Assembly: GCA_934725735.1 (NCBI GenBank)
Contig: CAKVCP010000032.1
Span: 1-20,184 of the forward strand
Source of the DNA: an uncultured Thermoguttaceae bacterium
GTDB lineage: Bacteria; Planctomycetota; Planctomycetia; Pirellulales; Thermoguttaceae
Direction of reading: 5' to 3'
Length of the DNA stretch: 20,184 bases
Translations under genes and position numbers: made by a program
Shown here: positions 1 to 8,100 of the stretch, piece after piece
Position numbering within the stretch: the stretch's first letter is position 1
Layout: each line of letters begins with the position of its first letter
Notes under the pieces: generated by a model
The model's input: only the letters and a program-made list of their open reading frames with translations
Database searches by the model: none
What the model was told of the DNA's origin: nothing

Positions 1-776
1 TTAACGATAAGCACATCGAAATCATCATCGCGCAGATGCTTCGCCGCGTCGCGATTGAAGACGGCGGCGACACCACGCTCCTGCAGGGCGACGTCGTCGA
101 TCGTTCCGAGCTGCGTCGTCGCAACCGCGAAGTGCGCGGCTGCGTCAAGATCGCCGATCCAGGAAATACCACCTTCAAGGCGGGCGAAATCATTTCGAAG
201 GAACTCTTCGATATGACGAACGAGGAGCTCCTCGCGAAGAACCCCCAAGCGCGTCCTGCAACGATTGGCGGCAAGCCCAAAGAAGCGAAGGGCAAGACGC
301 AAATCTTGGGCGTCACGAAGGCCGCCGTTCAAAGCGACTCCTTCCTCTCCGCCGCAAGCTTCCAGGAAACGACGAAAGTCCTTACCGAAGCCGCGCTCGC
401 CTACAAAGTCGACCACCTTGTCGGTTTGAAAGAAAACGTCATCCTTGGACGTCTGATCCCTGCGGGCACCGGTTTCAGCCTCTATCAGAAGGGCGGATGC
501 CGATATAACGGCGATCAGGTCGCCTGGCCGCCGATTTCTCCCGATGATCCGATCGGTTCCACCCAGCTCCTTGACGACGAGATTCGTCAAGACGCCGATC
601 AAGAACGCATTGACGCTCAGAGTACGCCTCTCACCACCTTCGTGGATCCTATCCAGGGCTCCGACGCCCTCATCGGCGACGAACCAGAGTCCGAAGATAT
701 TCGCTTCGATCCTAACGAAGACGGCCCTCTCTTCGGGGACGACTCCCTTGAGTTCAATCCCGACGGAGACGAGTGA
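1..776 (+). CDS. rpoC: DNA-directed RNA polymerase subunit beta' (C-terminal part)
   Basis: This is the 3' end of the gene for the largest core subunit of RNA polymerase; the 5' part lies outside the window and the frame is open from base 3. The opening residues NDKHIEIIIAQMLRR match the well-known RpoC stretch NDKHIEVIVRQMLRK, and SDSFLSAASFQETTKVLTEAA followed by GLKENVILGRLIPAGTG is the hallmark RpoC C-terminal block. After that block, from about base 486, the protein continues for about 95 residues. This tail is rich in Asp and Glu and ends DGDE; it is longer than the equivalent region of E. coli RpoC and looks disordered. A strong terminator follows 29 bases after the stop, so this is the end of an rpoBC-type operon. 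Identity is certain; the role of the tail is unknown. Confidence 0.97.
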   Translation, partial: NDKHIEIIIAQMLRRVAIEDGGDTTLLQGDVVDRSELRRRNREVRGCVKIADPGNTTFKAGEIISKELFDMTNEELLAKNPQARPATIGGKPKEAKGKTQILGVTKAAVQSDSFLSAASFQETTKVLTEAALAYKVDHLVGLKENVILGRLIPAGTGFSLYQKGGCRYNGDQVAWPPISPDDPIGSTQLLDDEIRQDADQERIDAQSTPLTTFVDPIQGSDALIGDEPESEDIRFDPNEDGPLFGDDSLEFNPDGDE

Positions 777-804
777 CGATTCTTACCTCGCGTAATATAA
801 TGAG

Positions 805-850
805 GCCCTGGACGCGTGTTCGCGCGTTCAGGGCTATTTTTTATTTTATG
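805..850 (+). terminator. Rho-independent terminator after rpoC
   Basis: A hairpin spans 805-834. The outer stem GCCCTG pairs with CAGGGC, and the inner ACGCG pairs with CGCGT across one G·T pair. A U-rich run (TATTTTTTATTTT) follows directly. It closes the rpoC transcript and insulates it from the biotin cluster. Confidence 0.9.
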
Positions 851-856
851 TTTGTA

Positions 857-888
857 TGTCAACTTAAAGTCGTTGTTTTTACTTGACA
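857..888 (+). promoter_or_regulatory. Candidate BirA operator (inverted repeat)
   Basis: TGTCAA at 857-862 and TTGACA at 883-888 form a perfect 6-bp inverted repeat with a 20-base spacer; the right arm is also the -35 hexamer of the birA promoter. BirA repressors of the helix-turn-helix class are known to bind widely spaced inverted repeats upstream of biotin genes, and the downstream gene encodes such a BirA. The arms differ from the E. coli-type (TTGTAAACC) and Firmicutes-type (TGTTAAC) half-sites. The assignment is therefore an inference from position and symmetry. Confidence 0.4.
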
Positions 889-909
889 ATAAAAAAACGA
901 CCATATAAT
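883..909 (+). promoter_or_regulatory. Sigma-70-type promoter of the biotin cluster
   Basis: A perfect -35 hexamer TTGACA (883-888) and a perfect -10 hexamer TATAAT (904-909) are separated by 15 bases, a little shorter than the usual 16-18. Transcription would start near base 916. This lies downstream of the in-frame ATG at 908, so that ATG cannot be the start of BirA. The region 841-910 is clearly more AT-rich than its surroundings. Confidence 0.7.
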
Positions 910-921
910 GATTGACATGGC

Positions 922-926
922 AGGAG
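922..926 (+). promoter_or_regulatory. Ribosome-binding site that sets the birA start
   Basis: AGGAG lies five bases before the ATG at 932. The earlier in-frame ATGs at 908 and 917 have no such site, and the first overlaps the -10 hexamer. Confidence 0.75.
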
Positions 927-931
927 ATGAA

Positions 932-1912
932 ATGACGAAGAAAGAGATTTTGCTTTCCTGTTTAACGGCTCGGCCTGGCGAGTTTGTGTCAGGCGAAGAG
1001 ATTTCGCGGCGACTCAACGTAACGCGCACCGCTATTTGGCAGTTGATTAACGATTTGCGCCAAGAGGGTTACGACGTCGTTGGGAAGCCGAAGTATGGCT
1101 ATATGATTTCAGAATCCTCCGACGTCCTTTCGACGCAGGGCCTTGAAAAGTTGATTCGACCTTCCTCGCCTCGGATCCGCGTCGAGGTGTGCGATGAGGT
1201 CGAATCGACGAATCTGACCTTGCGCGAGAGGGCGGAACGGGGCGAAGAGTCCGGGCTCTTTTTCCTTGCGCGCTCTCAAACGAAGGGACGCGGAAGGCAA
1301 GGGCGCTCCTTCTTTTCCCCGAAGGACGCGGGTCTGTACATGAGCTTGTTGTTGCGTCCTGAGAACGTCGACGCGGAGAAAGCGACGCGCTATACGACCC
1401 TTGCCGCCGTCGCCGTTTGCGACGCGATCGAAGAAACGACCGATTTGCAGCCGAAAGTGAAGTGGGTCAACGACGTCCTTGTCAACGGCAGAAAAGTCTG
1501 CGGAGTCTTGACGGAAGCGTCGGTCGGGCTGGAGAATCGACTGGTCGAGTATTTGGTCGTGGGAGTTGGCGTGAATCTTTACGAGCCTCAAGGCGGCGTT
1601 CCCGAGGAGCTCGCGGATATTGTCGGGCACGTTTTTAGCGAGCGTAAGGGGAACGGTCGGAATCTCTTTGCGGCGACTTTCGTGAACGCGTTTATGGAGC
1701 GGTTGAGTCAGACCGAAGAGACGGTGTATGACGCGTATCGGAGCCGGTTGACGGCGGTTGGGGAGATCGTCGATGTTTCTTTCCCCAACGGGGCGACGGA
1801 GCGCGCGCGGGTAATCGACGTCGATCCAGAATACCGCTTAATCGTCGAATATTTGGACGGTAGGCGCGAGCGACTTGTCTCGGGAGAAGTAAGCGCGAAG
1901 CCTGCGAGATGA
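932..1912 (+). CDS. birA: Bifunctional biotin-protein ligase / biotin operon repressor BirA
   Basis: BirA activates biotin as biotinyl-AMP and attaches it to the acceptor lysine of biotin carboxyl carrier domains. Class II members also repress biotin genes. From the chosen start the protein has 326 residues. Residues about 1-60 form a winged helix-turn-helix (VSGEEISRRLNVTRTAIWQL), so this is the DNA-binding class. The ligase core shows ESTN (91-94), the biotinyl-AMP loop GRGRQGRSF (119-127), KWVND (177-181, with Val where Pro is usual), the likely catalytic lysine in GRKVCGVL (Lys188) and GVGVN (211-215). A C-terminal SH3-like domain follows. The longer reading frame beginning at 908 is rejected because of the promoter and ribosome-binding site described separately. 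It leads a tight cluster, with bioB starting 25 bases downstream. Confidence 0.95.
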   Translation: MTKKEILLSCLTARPGEFVSGEEISRRLNVTRTAIWQLINDLRQEGYDVVGKPKYGYMISESSDVLSTQGLEKLIRPSSPRIRVEVCDEVESTNLTLRERAERGEESGLFFLARSQTKGRGRQGRSFFSPKDAGLYMSLLLRPENVDAEKATRYTTLAAVAVCDAIEETTDLQPKVKWVNDVLVNGRKVCGVLTEASVGLENRLVEYLVVGVGVNLYEPQGGVPEELADIVGHVFSERKGNGRNLFAATFVNAFMERLSQTEETVYDAYRSRLTAVGEIVDVSFPNGATERARVIDVDPEYRLIVEYLDGRRERLVSGEVSAKPAR

Positions 1913-1937
1913 ATCAGATTCAGAGTAAGGGATGAGA

Positions 1938-2918
1938 ATGAGTTTTGTAAGAGAACTTGGCCGGAAAGTGCGAGACGGCGCGGAAGCGACGCGCGAAGAC
2001 GCGTTGCGTCTTTATTCGGAACCGCTCGAGGAAGTCTGCGACGAGGCGGACGCGATACGTCGCGAGCGATGCGGCGACGCGTTCGACATGTGTGGGATCG
2101 TCAATGCGAAGTGCGGACGGTGTTCGGAGAATTGTCGTTTTTGCGTTCAGTCGCGTCACAACCATACGAATATCACGCCCTATCCGATGCGCGCGGTCGA
2201 GGAGCTTGTCGAAGCGGGGGAACGAGACGCGGCGGACGGCGCGTTGCGTTTTTCCTTCGTAACGTCGGGGCGGAAACTCACCTCCGGCGATATCGACGTT
2301 TTATGCGCCGCGACGAGAGAACTTAAGGCGAAAACAAATCTCGAGATATGCGTTTCCGTCGGGCTTCTCGACCGCGACGAATTCGCGCGACTGCGCGACG
2401 CGGGAGTTCAGCGCGTTCATAATAATCTGGAGACTTCTCCGCGGTATTTCCCGGCGATTTGCACGACGCACACGATCGACGAGAAGATTCGCGCCCTCAA
2501 GGACGCCCGCGACGTCGGGATGCGCCTGTGCAGCGGCGGCCTTTTCGGGATCGGCGAGACGCCCGGAGATCGGATCGATCTGGCGCTAACGCTCCGCGAG
2601 CTGGGAGTAAAGAGCGTTCCGATCAACGTCTACGACGCGTTTCCAGGCGTTCCAATGAGCGAAGCGGGGCTGGCCCCGTTGACGACGGATGACGCGCGTC
2701 GAATCGTCGCCGTCTTTCGCTTCCTCCTTCCCGACGCGTTTTTGCGACTCGCGGGGGGGCGTCGACTTCTGAAGAATCTCGGACGCGACTGTTTCCTCTC
2801 GGGAGCGAACGCGACGATCTCGGGCAGTTACCTTACGACGGCTGGCGCGAATATGGCTTCGGACGCGGCGGCTATTCGCGCTCTCGGATATGAGATCAAG
2901 AATCTCGACAACTTCTGA
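1938..2918 (+). CDS. bioB: Biotin synthase, anaerobe-type
   Basis: BioB is a radical S-adenosylmethionine enzyme that inserts sulfur into dethiobiotin, the last step of biotin synthesis. The protein has 326 residues from the ATG at 1938, which has AAGGG six bases upstream; the ATG at 1932 is too close to that site. The radical-SAM motif C-x3-C-x2-C is Cys62, Cys66 and Cys69 (CSENCRFC). Compared from memory with E. coli BioB, the auxiliary-cluster ligands Cys128, Cys188 and Arg260 correspond to Cys138, Cys198 and Arg270. The ligand Cys97, however, is Ser106 (RFSFVTSGR), and YNHNLD becomes VHNNLE (160-165). Additional cysteines sit at 52, 59, 123 and 175. These traits resemble BioB proteins of anaerobes rather than a damaged gene, since the rest of the core is well kept. 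Confidence 0.95.
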   Translation: MSFVRELGRKVRDGAEATREDALRLYSEPLEEVCDEADAIRRERCGDAFDMCGIVNAKCGRCSENCRFCVQSRHNHTNITPYPMRAVEELVEAGERDAADGALRFSFVTSGRKLTSGDIDVLCAATRELKAKTNLEICVSVGLLDRDEFARLRDAGVQRVHNNLETSPRYFPAICTTHTIDEKIRALKDARDVGMRLCSGGLFGIGETPGDRIDLALTLRELGVKSVPINVYDAFPGVPMSEAGLAPLTTDDARRIVAVFRFLLPDAFLRLAGGRRLLKNLGRDCFLSGANATISGSYLTTAGANMASDAAAIRALGYEIKNLDNF

Positions 2919-2950
2919 CGAGATCGCTTAACTTTCGAAGGAATAGGACG

Positions 2951-3637
2951 ATGAGTCGAAAACTCTTTGTGACGGGAACGGGCACGGACATTGGAAAGAC
3001 GCATATCGCGGGCTTGATTTTGAAGCGACTTCTAGAATCTGGCGCGTCATGCGGGTATTATAAATTGGCGATGAGCGGTAACGAGCGCGACGCGAAGGGC
3101 GCGTTGATCCCCGGAGACGCGTTGAAAGTCTTGACGATGGCGCGTTCGTCACAGAATCTCGACTCCGCGTGTCGCTTTGTCTATGAGAACGCCTATTCTC
3201 CGCATTTGGCGGCGCGCGTCGAAGGACGACTCTTCGATCTTAACGCGGCGCTCGAAGGATTGCGGGACGTCGAGAAGGAGTTCGATTATCTCATTATCGA
3301 AGGCGCGGGAGGAATTATCTGCCCCCTTTATTCCGAAGGGGGAAAGCGGTGGCTTCAGGTCGACGTCGTTCAGGAACTGGGGTTGCCGTCCCTCCTTGTC
3401 GCGGATTCCGGTCTCGGAACGATCAACGGCGTCACGCTGACTGCGGAAGCGTTGAGGGCCCGCGGTCTCGCCCTTAAAGGGATCGTTCTGAATCGCTGGC
3501 AAGGCGGACTCCTTCAAGAGGACAACGCCGCCGAATGTGAAGCGCTCGCCGAAGCGCCGATCGTCGCTCGCGTGCCCGAGGGCGCCGTTCAAATCGACGC
3601 CGATTCTGCGACGCTGCTGAGTCTCTTCGAAGAATAG
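2951..3637 (+). CDS. bioD: Dethiobiotin synthetase
   Basis: BioD closes the ureido ring of dethiobiotin from 7,8-diaminopelargonate, CO2 and ATP in the cytosol. The 228-residue protein is of normal length. It has the P-loop GTGTDIGKT (9-17), the substrate lysine region YYKLAMSG (Lys38) where many enzymes read YKPV, SPHLAAR (83-89), the second phosphate/Mg motif EGAGG (117-121), and the dimer-side stretch LGTINGVTLTAEALRARG (155-172). The YKxAxSG form is, as I recall, usual in clostridial-type BioD, so I do not read it as a defect. The start ATG has AAGGA about eight bases upstream. It lies 32 bases after bioB, and its product acts directly before BioB. Confidence 0.94.
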   Translation: MSRKLFVTGTGTDIGKTHIAGLILKRLLESGASCGYYKLAMSGNERDAKGALIPGDALKVLTMARSSQNLDSACRFVYENAYSPHLAARVEGRLFDLNAALEGLRDVEKEFDYLIIEGAGGIICPLYSEGGKRWLQVDVVQELGLPSLLVADSGLGTINGVTLTAEALRARGLALKGIVLNRWQGGLLQEDNAAECEALAEAPIVARVPEGAVQIDADSATLLSLFEE

Positions 3638-3644
3638 CCTATCC

Positions 3645-3661
3645 CTCGAAGGTTCTTCGAG
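3645..3661. other. Short perfect hairpin between bioD and bioA
   Basis: CTCGAAG and CTTCGAG form a 7-bp stem with a GTT loop, followed by a pyrimidine-rich stretch rather than a clean U-run. It may be a weak or partial terminator, or an mRNA processing or stability element, in the 85-base gap. That gap is the largest inside the biotin cluster. Confidence 0.4.
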
Positions 3662-3708
3662 TTATTCCTTTCTTTGTGTTGGAAAAATCCTCTTTTTTTT
3701 GATCTCCC

Positions 3709-3714
3709 AAGGAG
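3709..3714 (+). promoter_or_regulatory. Ribosome-binding site that sets the bioA start
   Basis: AAGGAG lies eight bases before the ATG at 3723. The longer in-frame start at 3699 is a TTG that would place this site inside the coding region. Confidence 0.8.
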
Positions 3715-3722
3715 AATATGTC

Positions 3723-4928
3723 ATGATTTGGCGACCTTACGCCCAAATGAAAACGATGGCGCCCCCGTACATGATTACCGGCGGTCACGGCGTCTATTTA
3801 GAGACCCCTGAAAAGGATTTGATCGACTCAATTTCCTCCTGGTGGTGCGTGATTCACGGATATCAGCGCCCCGAGATGGTTGAAGCGATTCGGTCGCAGG
3901 CGGAGAAGTTGACGCACGCGATCCTTGCAGGAACGTCGAACGAGCCTGCGGTGAAATTGTCGGAAAAGCTCACGGAATGGCTTCCCGGCGGTTTGAAGTA
4001 TCATTTCTACTCCGATTCGGGGAGCACGGGCGTTGAAGTAGCGCTGAAAATGGCGTTGCAATACAGCGTGAATCGCGGCGATCGTGATCGACGGATGATG
4101 CTTTCGTTGAAGGACGCCTACCACGGCGACACCTTTGGCGCGATGGAGGTTGGGGGTAGCCCTGATTATCGTCGGTTGTTGAATCATCGTTCAATGCGTT
4201 TGAACGTGGAGCATATTCCGACGACGATTCCGGCGTTGGAAGAGGCGTTCTATCGTCTTCACGGACAGTTAAATTCCTTTATTGTGGAACCGCTTTTGCA
4301 GGGCGCCGGGGGACTGAAGTTTTACGATATCGAGTTCTTGCGTCGAGCGCGCGAGCTTTGCGACGAATTCGGCGTTTTGCTCATCTTTGACGAAGTTGCG
4401 ACGGGAATGGGACGCACCGGGTATCGTTACGTCTCGGACGAAGTCGCGCCGGATATTCTCGTGTTGGGGAAGGCGCTCACGGGGGGCTGTATCGGTCACT
4501 CGGTGACGGCGGCGAATGAGAAAGTCTTTATGGCGTTTTACGGGGACGATCCAGAGCTTGCGTTCATGCACGGTCCGACCTTTGGCGGTAATCCCATGGC
4601 TTGCGCGGCGGCGTTGAAGTCTATCGAGCTTTTTGAACGCGACGACTACATGAGCAAGATCCGAAAGATTGAAGAGATCGAGCGTCGTGAACTCAAGGGC
4701 TTCACGGCGCCGAAAGTGCGCGACGTTCGCATTCTCGGGCCGACGGCGGTGATCGAATTTGAGAATCGCAAGGACGTGCTGGGGTATCGTCAGTTCGCGT
4801 ACGATCACGGGGTGCACACGCGCCCCTTGGGGAACTGCATTTACACGATGCCCCCGTATATCATTTCGGAATCGGAGCTGACGCATGTTCTCAACACGAT
4901 GAAAGAATACGCCGAGACGGTTCGCTGA
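3723..4928 (+). CDS. bioA: Adenosylmethionine-8-amino-7-oxononanoate aminotransferase
   Basis: BioA is a PLP-dependent class III aminotransferase that converts 8-amino-7-oxononanoate to 7,8-diaminopelargonate, usually with S-adenosylmethionine as amino donor. The protein has 401 residues. It shows the N-terminal WRPYAQM, SSWW.IHGY (38-46), the PLP phosphate site DSGSTGVEVALKMALQY (98-114), AYHGDTFGAM (132-141) with the ring-stacking tyrosine, the PLP-N1 aspartate in IFDEVATGMGRTG (Asp223), the Schiff-base lysine LGKALTGG (Lys250), GPTFGGNPMACAAA (284-297) and the C-terminal arginine/PPYII region. This matches E. coli BioA closely, including SSWW and PTF.GNP, and separates it from other class III transaminases. 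It is the last gene of the cluster and is followed by a strong terminator. No bioF lies beside it, so the KAPA synthase must be elsewhere. Confidence 0.95.
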   Translation: MIWRPYAQMKTMAPPYMITGGHGVYLETPEKDLIDSISSWWCVIHGYQRPEMVEAIRSQAEKLTHAILAGTSNEPAVKLSEKLTEWLPGGLKYHFYSDSGSTGVEVALKMALQYSVNRGDRDRRMMLSLKDAYHGDTFGAMEVGGSPDYRRLLNHRSMRLNVEHIPTTIPALEEAFYRLHGQLNSFIVEPLLQGAGGLKFYDIEFLRRARELCDEFGVLLIFDEVATGMGRTGYRYVSDEVAPDILVLGKALTGGCIGHSVTAANEKVFMAFYGDDPELAFMHGPTFGGNPMACAAALKSIELFERDDYMSKIRKIEEIERRELKGFTAPKVRDVRILGPTAVIEFENRKDVLGYRQFAYDHGVHTRPLGNCIYTMPPYIISESELTHVLNTMKEYAETVR

Positions 4929-4952
4929 TAGGTCGGATCGACTCGGAATCGA

Positions 4953-4995
4953 AGAGACGCGACGCGTTGAAAAGACGCGTTGCGTCTCTTTTTTT
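4953..4995 (+). terminator. Rho-independent terminator after bioA
   Basis: AGAGACGC plus ACGCGT on the left arm pair with ACGCGT plus GCGTCTCT on the right (one G·T pair in the middle), with a 7-base loop. A run of seven T follows. This is a very strong terminator for the biotin cluster. Confidence 0.93.
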
Positions 4996-5041
4996 GTCGC
5001 GCGCGTCCTTGGATTGGTTGCGACGAGATTGATGAGAAATG

Positions 5042-5074
5042 AAAAAAGCGGTCCGTCGATAGGACAGACCGCTT
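5042..5074 (-). terminator. Rho-independent terminator after the RND transporter
   Basis: Read on the minus strand, AAGCGGTC (paired with GACCGCTT) forms an 8-bp stem with a further GTC/GAC pairing inside. It is followed by six T (bases 5042-5047). It lies about 28 bases past the transporter stop and faces the bioA terminator, so the two units are separated in both directions. Confidence 0.88.
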
Positions 5075-5101
5075 GGAAGAAATTTGTTAGGGGGGAGAGA
5101 C

Positions 5102-8100
5102 TCACGCGGATTTCTTGATCCCGATATGTCTCTTTGCGAAGTATTTTCCCAGGGGCGAGCAGGTGAGTAGCGCGGGTAGGAAGACGAGGTCTCCGAAGAC
5201 CGCGGTCGCAAGGATTGCGAGCATCATGACACCGAATCGCTGGGTGGGCACGAAGGTGCTGAACGCGAAGGAGAAGAGGCCGAGTCCGGCGATAAGGGTC
5301 GATTGCGTCATTGCGGTGGCGCATCGACGATACGCGTTTAAGGCGGCTTCTTTCGGCGTTTGTCCCTTCGCGATCCCGTCGGAGAACCACGTGAGATAAT
5401 GCATGGTGTCGTCGACGGCGACGCCGAGGGCGACGGACGCGGTCATCATCGTGCCGACGTCGACGAGAATCCCCGCCCAGCTCATGAATCCGAAGACGAC
5501 GATGACTGGGAAGAGGTTCGGGAGCATCGCGACGAGGCTCGCGGGAACGCTTCTGAGTAGGAAGACGAAGACGAAGAGGATGAGCGCGAACGCCATAATG
5601 AGGCTCGACGTCAAGCCGTTGATGAGTTCATGCTGCGTCTGATAGACGAGGGGAACCATCCCGGTGTACTTTGCGGAGAGCCCCGCAGGGTAGATCCAGG
5701 ATCCGTTGTGCGTTTCGCCCATAGACGTCTGGAGCGCGGTTTGATCCTCGGGTGAGAGTTCGCTTAGGACGAATTCGCGCAAGAGGGTCTTTTCGTCTTT
5801 ATCGTTTTTGGAAGGCTTTTCGCCCGCTTGTGGGAGACGTTCTTCGACGTATTCGCGCGCTTCGACGAGCTTAGATTCGTAGTCTCTTTCGCCGGAGAAG
5901 GTTGTTGTGAGCTTGAGGGACTCCTCGGCGAGGATCGGTTCGACGACGCTCTTGATCTGTTCGATGAAGACGGAGTAGTCGACGTCGCGCTTCAGAGACC
6001 AAACGCGGACGCTAATGCGCCATAGTTCGACGCCGCGTTCGTTGAGCCAGCGGTTAGCGGCTTGGTTGAGGAGTCGATTTTCGTCGATCGACATTTTTCG
6101 GAAGCTTCGATTTCCGCTCGTTGCCGCGAGGACTGTCCGTAGATCCGTCGCCTGCTGTTCTTCGAGGTACGTCTTTTGGTTTTCAACGAGTTGCGCCTGC
6201 TTTGCGTACGTCGCGGCGTCTTTTTCCAGCTTTTCGAGCGCCTGGTACTGCGCGTAATAGGGCGCGATATTTTCGTCGAGGTCGTTGGGATCCGCTTTTT
6301 GGAAGAGCTCGTACGTCAGCGGCGCGCCGGAGGAATCGGCGACGCCTTCGAGATTGACGCGGAATTCTTCGAGCGCCTTTTCCGCTTCTGCGTTTTTCGC
6401 GAGGGATTCCGCCACGAGATAGTCGCTGAATTCCGCCAGGCTGGGATTACCCTCGATCGTCAGGTAATCGCGGAGCGCGTCGCGGTTTTCGTCGACCGTT
6501 TTTCCCACGACGGTGGAGACGGTGCGGTACGCCGCGCCACCCTTGGTCGCCATATCGGAGACGTCGGGGGTGAAGAGCCCGACGGAGAGGGAGCCGCCGA
6601 CGTCTTCGGCGAGCTCTTCCTGGATGCGCGCGCTGATGCGCTGGATCAATTCGAGACGTTCCGCCGTGCGATATGAATTCGGGTACAGCTTCTTATTGTC
6701 GAAGCAAATGACGACTTCCATCGGCACGAGGGGGCCGAGTTTTTCTTCAAGCCATTCGTAATGCTTAACGATTTCCGCGTCGTCGGAGAAGAAGTTCATC
6801 ATCTTGACCGACGTCTTGAGATGATAGAGGTGATATCCGAAGAAGACCATGCACGCCAAGCAGAGGATCACGACGAGCCGGTGACGGCGGATGATGAACG
6901 CTCCCAGGACGTTCCAGAGGCGCTGGATGCGCGTCGGGTTCAGGTCGAGTCCCTTTCCGCCATGTTCTTTCGCGTACTCCTTCGACGGGAAGAAGTAGAG
7001 GAGCGTCGGGAGGTAGAAGAAGAGGAGGATGAGGGTGAATAGAACCCCGATCGCGGAGTAGCAACCGAATTTCGTAATTGGCACGAGTCGTCCGGCAAAG
7101 AGGGAGCCGAGCCCGATCGCGGTGGTAAGCTGCGCGAAGAAGCACGGGGTGAAGGCGTGTCGCACGGCGCGTTCTGTTGCGCCGGCGAGTCCCCCTTCGC
7201 GGATCGCGTCGTGGTAGTAGTTGATGAGGTGAATCGCGCCGGACATTCCCAAGACGTAAACGAGCGCGGGCATACTCAGGAGGATCGTGTCGCACGTGCT
7301 TCCGGTGAAGGCGACAAACGCAAGGGCGAAGCCTGCGGAGAGGCACGCGATCCAGAAGACGAACATCGTCAGGCGGATGCTGCGCAGACAACAGTATGCG
7401 ATGACGAGGCCGATGACGGCGCAGAGCCCGGCGAGACGATACAGGGTGCGTTCCCCTTCGTCGTTGAGCGCGACGTTGTCGACGGGAGGTCCGCCGAGAA
7501 TTACGCCGTCCATACGCACTTTGCGACCGTTCACGATTTCGTCGACCATCCCCTTAAAGTTCTTCACCATCTGCGACGCGAGGGAGCCCGTCTTGATCTC
7601 GAGCGTGTTGGGAAGCCCACATTCGGTGGAGATTTCGCGTATCTTCTTCAGAATCGGCTTGAGAGACTTGCTGGAGCGATCGGGACCGCGCAGAGTGACG
7701 ATGAGCGCCGTGCTCTTTCCGTCGGGGCCGATGAGCGTACCCTTGAGGCGTTCGCGGATTTTGCGATCCTGCTCGGTCAAGCCGTCGGCTCCCGTTTCGG
7801 CGACTTCCGACGAGGAGGACGCCGGGCGACGTTCGGCGCGTTCATACGCTTGACGCAGGATTCTTTCGAGGCGCGGACCCGTCATGACGGATTTGAAGTA
7901 GTTCGGTTCGTTCGACGTGGACGCGTCCGCGACTTCCGCTCCCGACGCGTCCAGGAGCGCCTGCGTCGACATATTCGGAGAACCCCCCGCGAGTTCGCGG
8001 ATCTCTTCCTTCGACTCTTCCGGCTCGGCGGAGAGCTTGAGTTCCGCCTTGAAGGTTTCGCCGGGCGCGGCGAGGGAGAAGTTGTCGATCGTCTGTTCCG

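Noticed and set aside
773..801. GTGACG and TATAAT with 17-base spacing at the end of rpoC
   Set aside because: Transcription would start inside the rpoC terminator hairpin and stop at once; most likely chance in an AT-rich spacer.
2951..3637. BioD as a defective copy because YKPV is replaced by YYKLAMSG
   Set aside because: The lysine is kept, all other motifs are intact, and similar wording occurs in clostridial-type enzymes as far as I recall.
4269..5390. 373-codon minus-strand frame spanning the 3' half of bioA and the RND gene end
   Set aside because: It runs through two strong terminators and overlaps two confidently identified genes.
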